This document shows positions 32,098 through 43,118 of a stretch of 58,630 bases of DNA, in pieces. Source of the stretch: Dimargaris cristalligena. Taxonomy: Eukaryota > Kickxellomycota > Dimargaritomycetes > Dimargaritales > Dimargaritaceae. The DNA lies in contig JANBQC010000109.1 in NCBI GenBank assembly GCA_027576995.1, forward strand, positions 1 through 58,630, in the 5' to 3' direction. A program made the translations under genes and the position numbers. Numbering within the stretch: the first letter of the stretch is position 1; every line of letters begins with the position of its first letter. The notes below the pieces were generated by a model. The model was not told the DNA's origin. It saw only the letters and a program-made list of their open reading frames with translations, and ran no database searches.

Positions 32098-33282
32098 GCT
32101 TCTCTTATGGCGGACGCGTTTATTAAAGCTGTGGAGGGAACGCCCGCCACAGATGCGGACAAACTGAACTTGGCGGACACTTGGCTGGCCTTGTTTGGCT
32201 ATGAGACCTGGTCCGCCCTGATAGAAGCCGCTTACGAAAACTGGGGGGAACACTTAGCCCACCGCGAGCTATTCGGCAGTGAGCCTAATCCCCATTTGCC
32301 GTTGTTAGACCAGCGGCCCAATCACGCCAACTACGTGGCTTTCCTAGCCCTAACCCGTAACGAGAATCTTTTAACCGAGCGGAATGCCCGTAGTATCATC
32401 AACCTCAGCAGTCTGCCTGTGGGGGCGGCCACCGGCATTCTGCCCATGGTACCCCTGGCTACTAATTGGCCCTCCTCGGATATAGTCCGGTTGCTGCGCC
32501 ATGTATTTAGTGCCCAAACCCGGCAATGGGTACTGGAAGGTCTGGCCTTGGACCAGGGGTTTCGCCGACGCATTTGGGCGGCTACTTGGTACCCGGGACA
32601 GGACGAAGCGACACGGTACGATAAATGGATGGAACGGGTCTTGGGTAAAATTACCGCTACGCTGATATGGCAGTACGTATCTACGGACCAGGCCGGACAC
32701 TTGCAGGACCTGTTGGTGGAAGTACGGACTCTCTACCACGCCGTGGGTGATTTGCCACGCAATCAGGAGCAGGATGCGCGGGTGTACAATCGGTACGTTC
32801 GACTCGCCTTGGCTATGGCTGCAGTGTATCGGAAGGCTGAACTATTAGACCCTCTGCAACATATGTGGATCCCGGAGTCCCGTACTATGAACGACGGACA
32901 GGTGGTTATGGTCGAACATCTGGATCAAGCTGAACTGGTGGATCATGTCCGAGATATCGGCCAAAGAGAAGCGGCCCGTTGGCTGGCCCAGCAGTGGAAC
33001 TTCGACATGGGAGACTATTACCCCGGGCCCACGAATGATGACCAGCCTATTCTCCCGGCCAACGTCTGGCTATACTTTTCGAACCAGAGTGAATTTGGGC
33101 AACCTATCGTTACGCTGGGGCTGAATGACCCGAATGTAGAGCAGCTGGACGAAGAAGCCACGCGCATTGGTAACGATGAGGTCGACTTTGAAGCCTTTAT
33201 TGCAGACCGAACCGAGCCGGAGATGGTCCGAGACATTCAAATGCTCATAGTCCAAGTGCAGCAAAAACAGCAACAGCAGTAA
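32098..33282 (+). CDS. Hypothetical protein, likely downstream exon of the F-box-like gene
   Basis: Open frame of 391 codons from the ATG at 32107. The frame is open from an acceptor AAATCAG ending at 32097, which follows a CTAAT branch point. No family recognised. The sequence is predicted mostly helical, with many Trp (for example LADTWLALFGYETWSALI at about 20-37), acidic near the end, and closing with a Gln-rich tail KQQQQ. No transmembrane segment or signal peptide of its own. If joined to the exon at 31642 it would be a secreted or lumenal protein with an F-box-like N-terminus. If it stands alone it is a cytosolic protein starting at 32107. Codon use is like the housekeeping neighbours, so I regard it as a real gene. 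Confidence 0.65.
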   Translation, partial: ASLMADAFIKAVEGTPATDADKLNLADTWLALFGYETWSALIEAAYENWGEHLAHRELFGSEPNPHLPLLDQRPNHANYVAFLALTRNENLLTERNARSIINLSSLPVGAATGILPMVPLATNWPSSDIVRLLRHVFSAQTRQWVLEGLALDQGFRRRIWAATWYPGQDEATRYDKWMERVLGKITATLIWQYVSTDQAGHLQDLLVEVRTLYHAVGDLPRNQEQDARVYNRYVRLALAMAAVYRKAELLDPLQHMWIPESRTMNDGQVVMVEHLDQAELVDHVRDIGQREAARWLAQQWNFDMGDYYPGPTNDDQPILPANVWLYFSNQSEFGQPIVTLGLNDPNVEQLDEEATRIGNDEVDFEAFIADRTEPEMVRDIQMLIVQVQQKQQQQ

Positions 33283-34183
33283 GCCAAGTCCAAGTACTAG
33301 AATGATGATACCGTGGCGAGTTTTGAAACCCGCGAGCATCTCGTCTCATACCATTCCCTTCGTTGGTCCCATATCACAATCGAATTGATGATTCCAAGGA
33401 TCACAACCCATTTGTCGGCTCAGTAACTTTTTTACCTGAGACATGCTCCCCCTTATTCTATGTTTAGTAAAAGTAAGATTGTAAGAGAACCTGCTGGTAG
33501 GGTGTATTGTCGAAGCTACCAATTGCCCGGTTTGCATTCCCAATCCTGACTGCAATCTTTAAGTATGAAAATCATGATTTCTGTGTGGGGTGGGGAGTAA
33601 TTTGGGAAATTCTTAATCCACCAATGGGGTGGAGGCATAAGCATTTACTCTGGGATTGTTATAGCGAACTGAATATATGCCTGCTACCAGTATACATTGA
33701 GAGCTGACTGTCCCCCCATTTACTGCGCCCACACCAACAATTCAGACGCTATAAATAGGCAACTTTGGTTGCTGGAGGGCGATATAGCCGCTGTCTTCGA
33801 CTTTTCCTTCCTTTTCTATCTTGAATCCAATTGTCTTGACTATATATTTACTTATACATTTGGGGTGTGATCTTCGAAATTCACGAGTCACCTCTTGGTA
33901 TAGTTGGTGGTCGGTGGATTGGCATAGGGAAACTACTACTCATACCGCCTTCATTATAATAGTGCTGCGTCGTCATGAGTAGCGGGCATTTGGCGCTGGT
34001 GTATCCCCCGCCGCCTTTTGTCTCCACTTTGTGACTGCAGCCGTACTCACGAGCGGGGTGAAAATGCTGCTGCGGCACTGGCTGACCACCCCTCTCTTTC
34101 GGGGCAAGTGGTGGTCCCTGACTTGAGTGAGGGTTTTTCCTGTATCCTAGGTGTTCGTTTTCGTTTGGCCCGTTTGCCATTAG
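33283..34183. other. Spacer with TATA box and ambiguous ORFs
   Basis: Contains a good TATA box at 33750-33758 on the plus strand. A 99-codon minus-strand frame with a real ATG (33881-34180) lies antisense to the likely leader of the next plus-strand gene. I did not find a convincing first exon for that gene here, although an ATG at 33974 with a phase-0 donor eight codons later is one option. Confidence 0.4.
33750..33758 (+). promoter_or_regulatory. TATA box
   Basis: TATAAATAG on the plus strand, about 430 bases before the exon at 34184. Probably the promoter of the unrecognised gene there. Confidence 0.4.
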
Positions 34184-34615
34184 TCACCAAGGAGTAGATT
34201 GTATCTGATTCATGACCACCAGCGGCATATTATTCGAGCTCAAGGCGGGGTGACATTGGTTGCTGCGGATGGCCAATATTTGGTGTATTTAGCGACTCTC
34301 CAAGGCGTCAGCAGCCGGTTGACCGACGGAAGTTTTCCAAAAACGACAGACAGCCCAGGGAGATGGCACGTGGTTCATGCTGGCTATAGCGAACCATATG
34401 TAATAAAATGGGCTGAGTCCACAATACCCGGGGTAAGTACAGATATATATAAACTATACCAAAGTAGGCGACTTACATGAATAGTATTTACTTCTATTTA
34501 ACGGTCCTTGGGCTAGATAACCTCGTTCTTTGTTGATTACTCACTCATTAATCAGGTTGTGGAAGTCTTCCATTCTCAACGAACTATTCACCTTTATCCC
34601 TTCACTAAGCACTAA
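34184..34615 (+). CDS. Unrecognised spliced gene, 3' part
   Basis: Two exons can be supported: 34184-34432 (83 codons, preceded by TTTGCCATTAG and ending at a perfect GTAAGT donor) and 34556-34615 (20 codons with TAA, preceded by ACTCATTAATCAG). Both are phase 0 and join to a plausible C-terminus, ...STIPG then VVEVFHSQRT. Translated text such as LVAADGQYLVYLATLQG and RWHVVHAGYSEPYVIKW is protein-like, but I do not recognise a family. There is no ATG in the first listed exon, so the start lies in an upstream exon not identified. A TATA box at 33750 is in range. The end lies 480 bases before the Hel2 start. Confidence 0.4.
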
Positions 34616-35094
34616 CGAGACTACTGGCCACTGGTTGCTGTTACTCACTGCTTCAACCTTTCACTTTTCCACCCACTCAAACCACACCTGGGCTGAACCT
34701 CTTCCCCACTTCTTTTGCTGTTCACCTCTGTTCTTTCTCTCCCTCCCCCCCTCTTTCTCACTCTCTCTTCACCCACCCTCGTCTTCCCTGCCCTATTTCC
34801 ACCCGAATTCCCCCATATTTTGTTCCTATTCGTCTGATCTACTCCCATCGATTGGATTATCCCGGACTCCACGATCCCCTTGGTCTCATCGCCACACCTC
34901 TATCCTAGCTTCCTTTTCACCCATCCCATCGCTTCCTGTTCGACATTCCCGCTCCCCACCTTTTGTGTTCATCGCAGGGCCCCAAGTCACCCCCCTCGGC
35001 GCCAAATCGCCCTACTCCGACCAGCGACTCCCCTCTCACCGGTATACCCACGCCGTATCATCCCTCCCCTCCGAAGTCGACTCTCTCCTTCTCC
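34616..35094 (+). promoter_or_regulatory. Pyrimidine-rich leader of the Hel2 gene
   Basis: About 480 bases, strongly C/T-rich (long CTCTCC-type tracts) and lacking TATA. Reads as promoter and long 5' UTR of the gene starting at 35095. Plus-strand open frames here are a by-product of the composition. Confidence 0.5.
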
Positions 35095-37960
35095 ATGTCT
35101 AACCCCGAGTCACAGCAGCCCACCGAAGCCACTGGATCGAGCGGCGGCAAGTCCCGTCCAGCCTCTAGAGGGGGACCATGCAAGTCCTCCAACCGAGGCA
35201 AGGCCCCCGCCACTGCAGCCGCGTCAGCAGCCGTGGGTGGAGAATCGGGTGAGACCAAAAATAACTCCTCCCCCCGTGCTCCCCCCAAGAGCCGATCTGG
35301 GAAACGTGAATCCGCTCCCCGGAAAGCCCGTACTGGCACCCGGGCGGCCCCCAAGGAGACACCGGAAGTCGATGACAGTGACGTTTGTATCATTTGCACC
35401 CATCCCATCAAGTACCAGGCCATGGGATCATGCGATCACCCCACTTGCCACATTTGCACTCTGCGACTTCGTGCTCTGTATAAAAATAATGCATGTCCCT
35501 ATTGCAAAGTAAGTCCCCCTATCTGATAACCCATACTGACCAACCCTTTGTAATACCATCCGGAAACCCAGTCTATTCCTATCCCCTTAATCGGCTAGTG
35601 TTCCAAAGAATTTCGTTTTCTTCCATCCAATCGACCCTTCCCCAAGGATTATTATTTCCGCAGCCTATCGCCCCCTCATCATTCCCCGCAGTTTCTTTCT
35701 AAAGAAATAGTGGGCTGTACTGCTCTATTTTACGTACCCCCTCACTCCACCCCTAAGGCACTCTCTGGAATTGTGATGTCAATCTTGCATCAGCTGCTTA
35801 TAATTCCTTCTGATCCCATTATTCACCACTATATATCTAATCAACCCCTAAACTGACTATTGCTATTTGCCAATCGTTTTCAGACTGAACTGGACAACGT
35901 CATAATAGTCCCACCCGATGGGAAACGCTACGCCGAGTATAACGACCAAGACCTCCCCTGCCGGGACGATGAGTTGGGCATTCGGTTTTGCTCCCAGGAG
36001 GTTGCTGATTCATCCCTTGACCTGCTGAGCATCCGGTGCCAATGGCGTGGGTGTTCGTATGTTACCGACAGTGATTGGGCTGAGCTTAAGAAACACACTG
36101 CCGACGAGCATGACAAGCACATGTGTGATTTGTGTATGCGCTTTAAAAAGGCCTTTGCCCACGAGCACCGGCTATTCAGCAAACCCCAGCTGACCGCCCA
36201 CTACCGTAAGGGTGATAAAACGGGCTTTACTGGGCATCCTAGTTGTGAATTCTGCCACCGTGCTTTTTACGACAATGATGCTCTTTTCGATCATTGTCGA
36301 GAACGTCACGAGCAGTGTTTTGTTTGTGTCAATAATGGCCAAGGGCGGCAGCAGTACTACCGCAACTACCAGGCATTAGAGAACCACTTCCACAAGGCCC
36401 ATTTTGTGTGCAACAAGCCTGAATGCCTAGAGAAGAAGTTTGTCGTTTTCGACTCCGAAATTGACTTGAAGGCACATATGCTGGAGGAGCACTTGCCCCC
36501 AGGCGCCAGTAAGCGGTCGACCAACCGCCAAAATAGGCATATCAATGTCGACTTTTCCTACCCTAGTGTCTCTGGTGGACCGAACCGGGAACGTCGTGGT
36601 GGCCGGCAAGGGCGCGCGGAAGAGCGAGTCCAAAATCCCCACGGCCTTCCCACCTTCGCTGTCGAAGACCTCCCCAATGCTACAGAGCCTCTACCGACCG
36701 CCCCTGAGCCACGGACACACCGACAGGCTCCCGCCGGTTTCGGCCAACTCACGGTGGAACCCCCCATAGAGACTATCGCCCCCACTCCCGTTCCCGCTCG
36801 GGCTCAGCCACGTCCAGCTAAAAATGCACCAATTCCTTCTTCTGCCACGCCCGCCGTCCCCTCTGCATCAGCTATTCTCCAGGGCGGCTACGCCAATAAC
36901 CAGAGCGCTCTGAATGACTGGCCTGCTTTGGCCCCCGCCCCACGATCCAAGGCTCCGAAGGCATCACACCGCACGGTGGTCTCGTCATGGGGGGTTAATG
37001 TGTCGGTTGCCAATCAATCGGGTAATTCCAGTGGAAACCAACAGGCCAAGTCGAAGAAGACTAAGAAGGGTAAGGCGCCCGCCGAGTCCTCCGGCAGCGC
37101 CAGTGATCGCTCCGCTTCTGCCACCCCCCTCCCGGAGAAGCCCACGACCAACGGCCAGAGTCGCAGCTCCGGTAACACTCCCGACAGCAACAATACCACC
37201 GGTATGTCGGACGCCATCCTTAAGAGCCACGCCGGGGTTCTGGCCCGAGTTGGCAAGTTCTTCAACCACTCCGAATTCAAAACCAGCCAATTCCGCTCTT
37301 TAACCACCGAACTTCGGCGAGGCACTTTGTCTGAGGAGGATTATATCAATGCACTCTGGTCGCTGATGAAGATGGAGACTTCGGGTGACATTAATGAGTT
37401 CTTCGACAATACCGTGGAGGCCGTTGCCAAACTTTTGGACGATTCCGATAAACGCCAGCGTCTGTTGTACGAACTGAAAAATCACAATCTGATGGTAAGT
37501 ATCGTGTAGTTTGAGACGTATTTTAATCTATTGCGGCCATCTTCACTTCGGAGACTTGTTGAATTATCCAAAGACATGGCATTCTAATCTTACTCGACTA
37601 TTTTTTATTCTATTTTTTCTTTCACTGATTCTCTTACTTTAGCACCGACTCTTCCCCTCTTTGGTACCTGTGCTGAAACTGGATATGCCCGAAGAGCCTG
37701 CTCCGGCTGCCTCGAGTGGCCATAAGGTTCTGGTTATCAAGGCCAGTAACAACAAGTCCCGCCCCATGGGTGGATCGTGGCGACCTCCTTCCGAGGACAA
37801 CGACAATGCTGGCAAACGGCCTGTGTTACGCACATTCCTATCTAGCACCCGGGCATCTAGTCAGAGTCGTGGTTCAACGGAGGCACCGTCCACCAGTAGC
37901 AGTAGTAGCAAAACCTGGGCTACTCCCCCTCCTGTTGGCATTCCGTTTCCCCGGGAGTAG
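35095..37960 (+). CDS. HEL2: E3 ubiquitin ligase Hel2/ZNF598
   Basis: Ribosome-associated RING ligase that senses collided ribosomes and ubiquitinates 40S proteins to start ribosome-quality control and no-go decay. Exons 35095-35508, 35884-37494 and 37643-37960. Introns are GTAAGT...TTCAG (375 nt) and GTAAGT...TTTAG (148 nt), all phase 0. The product is 780 aa. The N-terminus is low complexity (1-95). The RING runs from CIICTHPI (about 100) to CPYCK at 138, and the first intron falls exactly after it. Then come TELDNVIIV, the C2H2 fingers of the family (CQWRGCSYV, CDLCMRF, CEFCHRAFYDNDALFDHC, CNKPEC), a disordered Pro/Ser middle and a C-terminal helical block (about 590-675). Start ATG at 35095. 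Architecture equals yeast Hel2 (639 aa) with longer linkers. Confidence 0.94.
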
Positions 37961-38656
37961 ATGTCGCCTTTTTATCGTGTGCCATTTATTGCTGGTGTCC
38001 TTAATGTCCCATAGCTGTATACCGAGGGTTTGGGTGAAGAGACTAGGTGTAATATCCTGGTTTAACTTCACGAAGCGGTTAGTTGACCTCAATCGTGCTG
38101 TTCCCCCTAGAATTGCTGATGCCATGGATATATTAGTTTGATTCAATATATTTATGTGGTTTCATCTCATACCCCCTCCCTCGTCTTCACAGGTATGCAC
38201 CGGCTGGTGATTTTCAAACACGGATTGAATCAGTTTCCTGCTTAGTACGATTGTCATTTTTCTAGAGGTGCGTAATTCGGGCGTAAACTCATTTTTGAGA
38301 GACCAATTGTCAGTTGGTCGACTTATTACATCAAATCCATCTGCTGCCTTTCCAATTGAGTGGATTTATTAAAACACCGATCACACCCACGTATTATCCG
38401 GGACATTCATGTGGATACGTCCCTTTCTGAAATGTATATATTAGGATTGGCCGGCTTTCTCGGTTTAATTGATTTAAACGAGGGGCTATGCAGATCTATG
38501 GGCGTGGACTTGGATTGTAGGTTCAAAGGAGCAACATAATTGTATGGTACTCTTGTCTAGTCATGTAAGCTCTTTTGGCTGAGATATATTGATCGAGGCA
38601 CATATTTATTACGCGTGCCATGAATAATCTTGGGGATTAGCGGTTCGATAATGTCG
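37961..38656. other. Convergent spacer Hel2 / Spc19-like
   Basis: 3' flanks of two converging genes. Overlapping frames near 37716-38146 are shadows of the last Hel2 exon. No gene seen. Confidence 0.5.
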
Positions 38657-41200
38657 CTACTGGTCCGTATCGTACCGAATCCGTAGCAACAACTGGCTAC
38701 CGTGCTGACCGGACGAACCTGAATCGGCCACTTCGATGGCAGTTTCCGTAATACCTAAATCACAGAGTAGTTTGATCACTCGAGTGGCCTTCTCAATACC
38801 ACCGGGTCGTTTGGCAAAGCTCTGTAAATGGTATACATAGAAAATAATAAACATAAACACGTGGCGAAAAATAAAGATACGTTAGTGAGTAGAGAGTAAT
38901 TCGGGTATAAATAGGAACACGGAATAATCCTCAGTGCGACCGGTATATGCTAATGTAACATCGGTGACTAACAAGGTAGCCCAAACAAAAATGCGTCACG
39001 AAAAATGAGTACTGGAGTGGGTTAATGGGATGGCATAGGGGTGTCTTGGACATAATATCTCAAATTACCTCAGCCAACGTTTGGAAAACCACTTCGCGGT
39101 TGTCTGACATAAGCAGTAAATCGAGGATTTCAGCCATGGTGCTATTTTCGGTAGGATAGCATAGCTTCAGGAGAGCTTCCAGGCGCTTAAACTGGGCCCG
39201 CTGGTGTTCTTCAAGTTGGGGCCATAGCTGTTTTTGCATCTTCGTATGGATTGGTACACGGTGTTTTTTTTTTAATACCCCACGGGTTAACGTATGGTTT
39301 GGGTATATGAGAATATGATTAGTTATGGCATTATGTACTGGGTCATTAGTTTATCCACCCCATTTCACAAGTGTTCGGATACGGATTCTATGGGAATATA
39401 CGATAGAATTAATATAATAGAGTACTTACTGCTGTTTGAAGCCGGTCAAAATTGATGTGGAGGGCAGCTAGAGTGTCTTGCACTAGGTAGGGGTTAAATA
39501 TGGTTCACCAAAAAACTTGGGTTAGCTTGTTCATTCTTTGTTCGAGGGTATAGGATGCGCTTAAGCCAAGGGGGTACGTGCTACGGTAGACGGCAGGGGC
39601 TCACCGTTTCGATTGTGAGAATAGCTAAACATATTTCTATTCCTAAAATAAAGCACATCCGACTTACTGTCATCGTTCTCAAGTAACCCCGCGGGAATGG
39701 TAGCCAGTGTATCCGAGTGGGCCTGTAAAACCTGTAATACATCAGGAACTACCGAGGCTTGTGATGATTGCCGAGAGCCATGCGATAAAGTGGGCGACAG
39801 GACATTCGATTTATAACGGGGCTTGGGAGATGCCGTGGATTCGAGTTGGGCTTCGATGGTGCGCAACTGAGTCTGTAGTTCATCAATACGTCTTTGGTTT
39901 CTCGGGTTTACCTAAGGAATTGATAGATATTTCGAGAATGTATATATATATAAATTAGGTTAGAGGAATATGACTCATGGTATATATATTCTTCCATTTA
40001 TACTAAGTAGTATGGGTGCTACTATATAAAACACTGTTCATTGGGGTGGGCGGTAGTGAAATTTTATACTATATTCAGATGACTTACTTTGGGTCCGAGC
40101 CGCTGGGTTTCGTATTCGGAGTGATTGATTTCATCCAATTCGTGTTGCTATTCGGCACCAAACGAAGAATAAGAAGAACAGGGATAAGGTTATAGAATAG
40201 CTACTGAGACACTCAGTATTCGGCTGTCAATGCTCTCGCTACGCAAAACAATAGTGGTCGATCAGTATACTCGGGTGACATTGTCGGCTAACTTTTACCA
40301 ACCTAGGCGGTTTACCTTATCGCTGATTTCTTCCTTCAAGGACTCGAGAGCTGTCTGTTCCTCCATTAGTTTGTTTTGGGCCGCAGAAATCTGGTTCCTG
40401 TAGCGCTGGAGGGTTTCCTCCTGGGCCTCTGACCCAAGGGATAGTTCCATTTTTTCATTGACCTGGTTAGGCACGCAGAAAGCCCAAAACGGTACACGAC
40501 CGTAAGAAGGTTAGTAGGGGAAAACTACGGTAGCTGAGTATGCTCGGAAATTGGATAAAATAGTCACAATGTAATCTAAATCCAGTATATCCAGGTAGAA
40601 ATAGGCGTCAAGTATCAAAATTTACCTTCATTTCTAACATTGTGTGGTGATCTTGAACCCCAATCAGGGCCTCCTCAAGCCATTCCACCTGCTGTTTGAG
40701 GGCCGGTGTCATCTTGGTATCCAATGTTGTTTGTAATCTTTTGAAAGATGAATCGGGAACATACTCCGCGGACTATTTTTATACACGGGTCACCAAAAAA
40801 CCAATGTCAATAGCAAATTTCCAATTAAACAATACCAAGGACAAACTGGATTACCCGAGAGTACATATATCTATCTATATTGGGGTAGGTATTGCTTCTA
40901 GATGGGAGGGGGGGGGATTGCACCAAGCATCGTAGCTTGAGTTGACAGGGTAGTCGCTTCAGGACTGGTGTTACTCGGGGGCTAAAAACATTTGAGGGCC
41001 CGCTATCGCTCTGAGCAATGGGCCGAAATACAAGTGCAACTTACCTTAACTTGCTTCAATAGGACGCGGGTTCGACTGAAATCAGTGGTTAGGCATGATA
41101 ACGATTGGAGAGTGTCGGTTAATGACTGGTCGCAGGCCTGTAGGGCATTCAGGCAGTCTCCTAATGAACGATGGGTCATGGCGGAGTTGGTAGTGTACAT
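38657..41200 (-). CDS. Spc19-like DASH/Dam1-complex coiled-coil protein
   Basis: Eight exons rebuilt by phase and splice sites: 41200-41045, 40772-40626, 40462-40316, 40147-40088, 39911-39668, 39482-39430, 39239-39069 and 38821-38657. All introns are GT-AG (163-272 nt), with phase 0 except phase 1 after exon 5. The sum is 1143 nt, 380 aa. The N-terminus (SLGDCLNALQACDQSL, then DFSRTRVLLKQ, then EYVPDSSFKRLQ and MTPALKQQVEWLEEAL) follows the Spc19 pattern of a first helix pair, a V-P-E/D-like turn and a long helix. Spc19 is part of the ring-forming complex that couples kinetochores to microtubules. Exons 3-5 give a long coiled coil. The last 115 residues form an extra helical domain (QLWPQLEEHQRAQFKRLE, then MAEILDLLLMSDNREVVFQ) absent from yeast Spc19 (165 aa). 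The exon model is firm. The family name is a pattern match. Confidence 0.6.
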
Positions 41201-43118
41201 GTGGAGCCGATTGCGACAGGTTTCGGGTATTTAGATAAATGAATAAATGTATAGGGGTGCGGGGGTAGCAAGTTCGAGATAATAACGTTTAAAGTGTCAG
41301 TAGAATGGATGTCTGCTAATGGGGTCTTGTCAGTTGGAATGGGTCCATGAAACAACAGGGGACATTGTTTACCAATTCGCTAATGGATTGTCCACAGCCA
41401 CTGGCGAGTCCCAAGTGGTATTCCTTTGCTACTATAGGGGAATGGTCCAATCACGTGACTTAAGACCAGTTCGACTCGTGGGGGAAGGATGTGACTTTTT
41501 TGTGTCTATTTCCTTGTCCTTTATTCTCCGTCTACCTAATTGAAGCACGAATGAGAGTTGTAGAGACAAATACATTGTTCACCTTTAACCGCTATTAGCG
41601 CCGCAGCCTGTCTGTGACCAAAACATGAACTATGGGATCCTCTCATTTCCCCTTTCCAGGGCTATTCTGAGACAGGACCAGCTGCTATCATAAATATCGC
41701 TCGGTCCATACCTGTAGTACAATTGTTGGGCCAGCCCAAAGCCCCTCATTGAAAAAAACCGCCCCATTACTATACACATAGGGTAAATGCGGGAGGATGG
41801 TATCACAAACCCCGTCTATCCCCAACAAGTAAGCTACCGTAGCCATATAAAGGTACTGTAGCTAAGGCAATGCCGTCTTTAATAATACTTGGAAAGGGAG
41901 TAGAGACCAGATTTAATTATGATTTGGGGAACTAAAGATCCACCGACTCAGCCCACCAGACCATTATTCATGATTTATTAGTGAATTTACCCCCGGTTGC
42001 TCGTTTTTTTTTTTGGTGTTGTACTGTGACTTTTTAGTTCACATGTGTATTTACCTTTAAACCCAACAGCAAAGGTGAAAAAACCTAGACAAAATGGTTT
42101 TCTATCTCCTATCTAATCTTCAAATGCCCCCGGTATCCCTATGATCACTTTATCGCAACGTTAGTAAGGGACCCGCCACATAACTAGGGCCTATTATGCG
42201 GGGTCGGCTTTATTTTTATACCACCTAGATAATAATACGGCAAGTGGCGGCTTGTGCTCCTTGAATTGTTATCGGGTTAATCTAGCGCCCGGGCTTGAAT
42301 TTGCCTATTTATTGCCCAACAATACCAAAGATGAAACGCAGGCCAAATCAGGTGGATGGGCGACCAGTAAACTCTTTTGGCGGAGGCTGGTGGATAATGG
42401 GGAGAAAGATTCAATCACACTTTGACCATGTAACACCCATATAACAGTCCCCTTGGTTGCAGGATGGTAGCCGCAAATGTGACGGCCTCAGGTGACTGGC
42501 TTTGTACTGGACTGTACCCAATCTCGTAGTACACGCCAGTGTGGCCTCCATATAAAATACCGCGCCAAAAACCTCCAGGTAAATTGGCCCTCCCCTGTAT
42601 AGGGCGAGGTACGATATTAGAATTGCCTTAGTTGGGCCCCCCTCCCTTTCCTGGTTTGGCAGCTTAAATCCCAATAAGGGGGAAACTGGAGACTTCATAT
42701 ATTCCCCAACCTTACCTATTTCCCCTTTTAGAATTTCTAGTACAACATTACGGGTCAAGGGCCTTTGCGTTTGACTGCGCATCAGCCATGGCCCAATCAC
42801 ATTGGCGCCGCCTGTTTAATTTCCTTGTTCAAGAATATAAGAGTCATTCGAATTGTGCCTTATATCATGGCACGCGGTCCGGGCTAGCTACCAGCTAACC
42901 ATACTCATATTTTCGACTCAACTTCATCGAGCCCATTATCCTAATAAATACCTACGTCATTTAGGCGGCTCCCCTGCCTGTATATTAATCATCTCCACTA
43001 CCTTCGAAAATCCTATTCAGCCGCGGTAGCCTAGTTATTATTATTATTACTCACCTTATATTTTGATGTAATTATTTCGTGCCTTTTCCTCCAAAAACAT
43101 TACCACTACTTTGTTATA
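41201..43118. other. Spacer (1.9 kb)
   Basis: No supported gene. A 129-codon minus-strand frame at 42411-42800 starts at GTG (first ATG at codon 7) and has no recognised family. It might be an exon or a relic. An ATT triplet run precedes the gene at 43119 (about 43034-43046). Confidence 0.45.
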
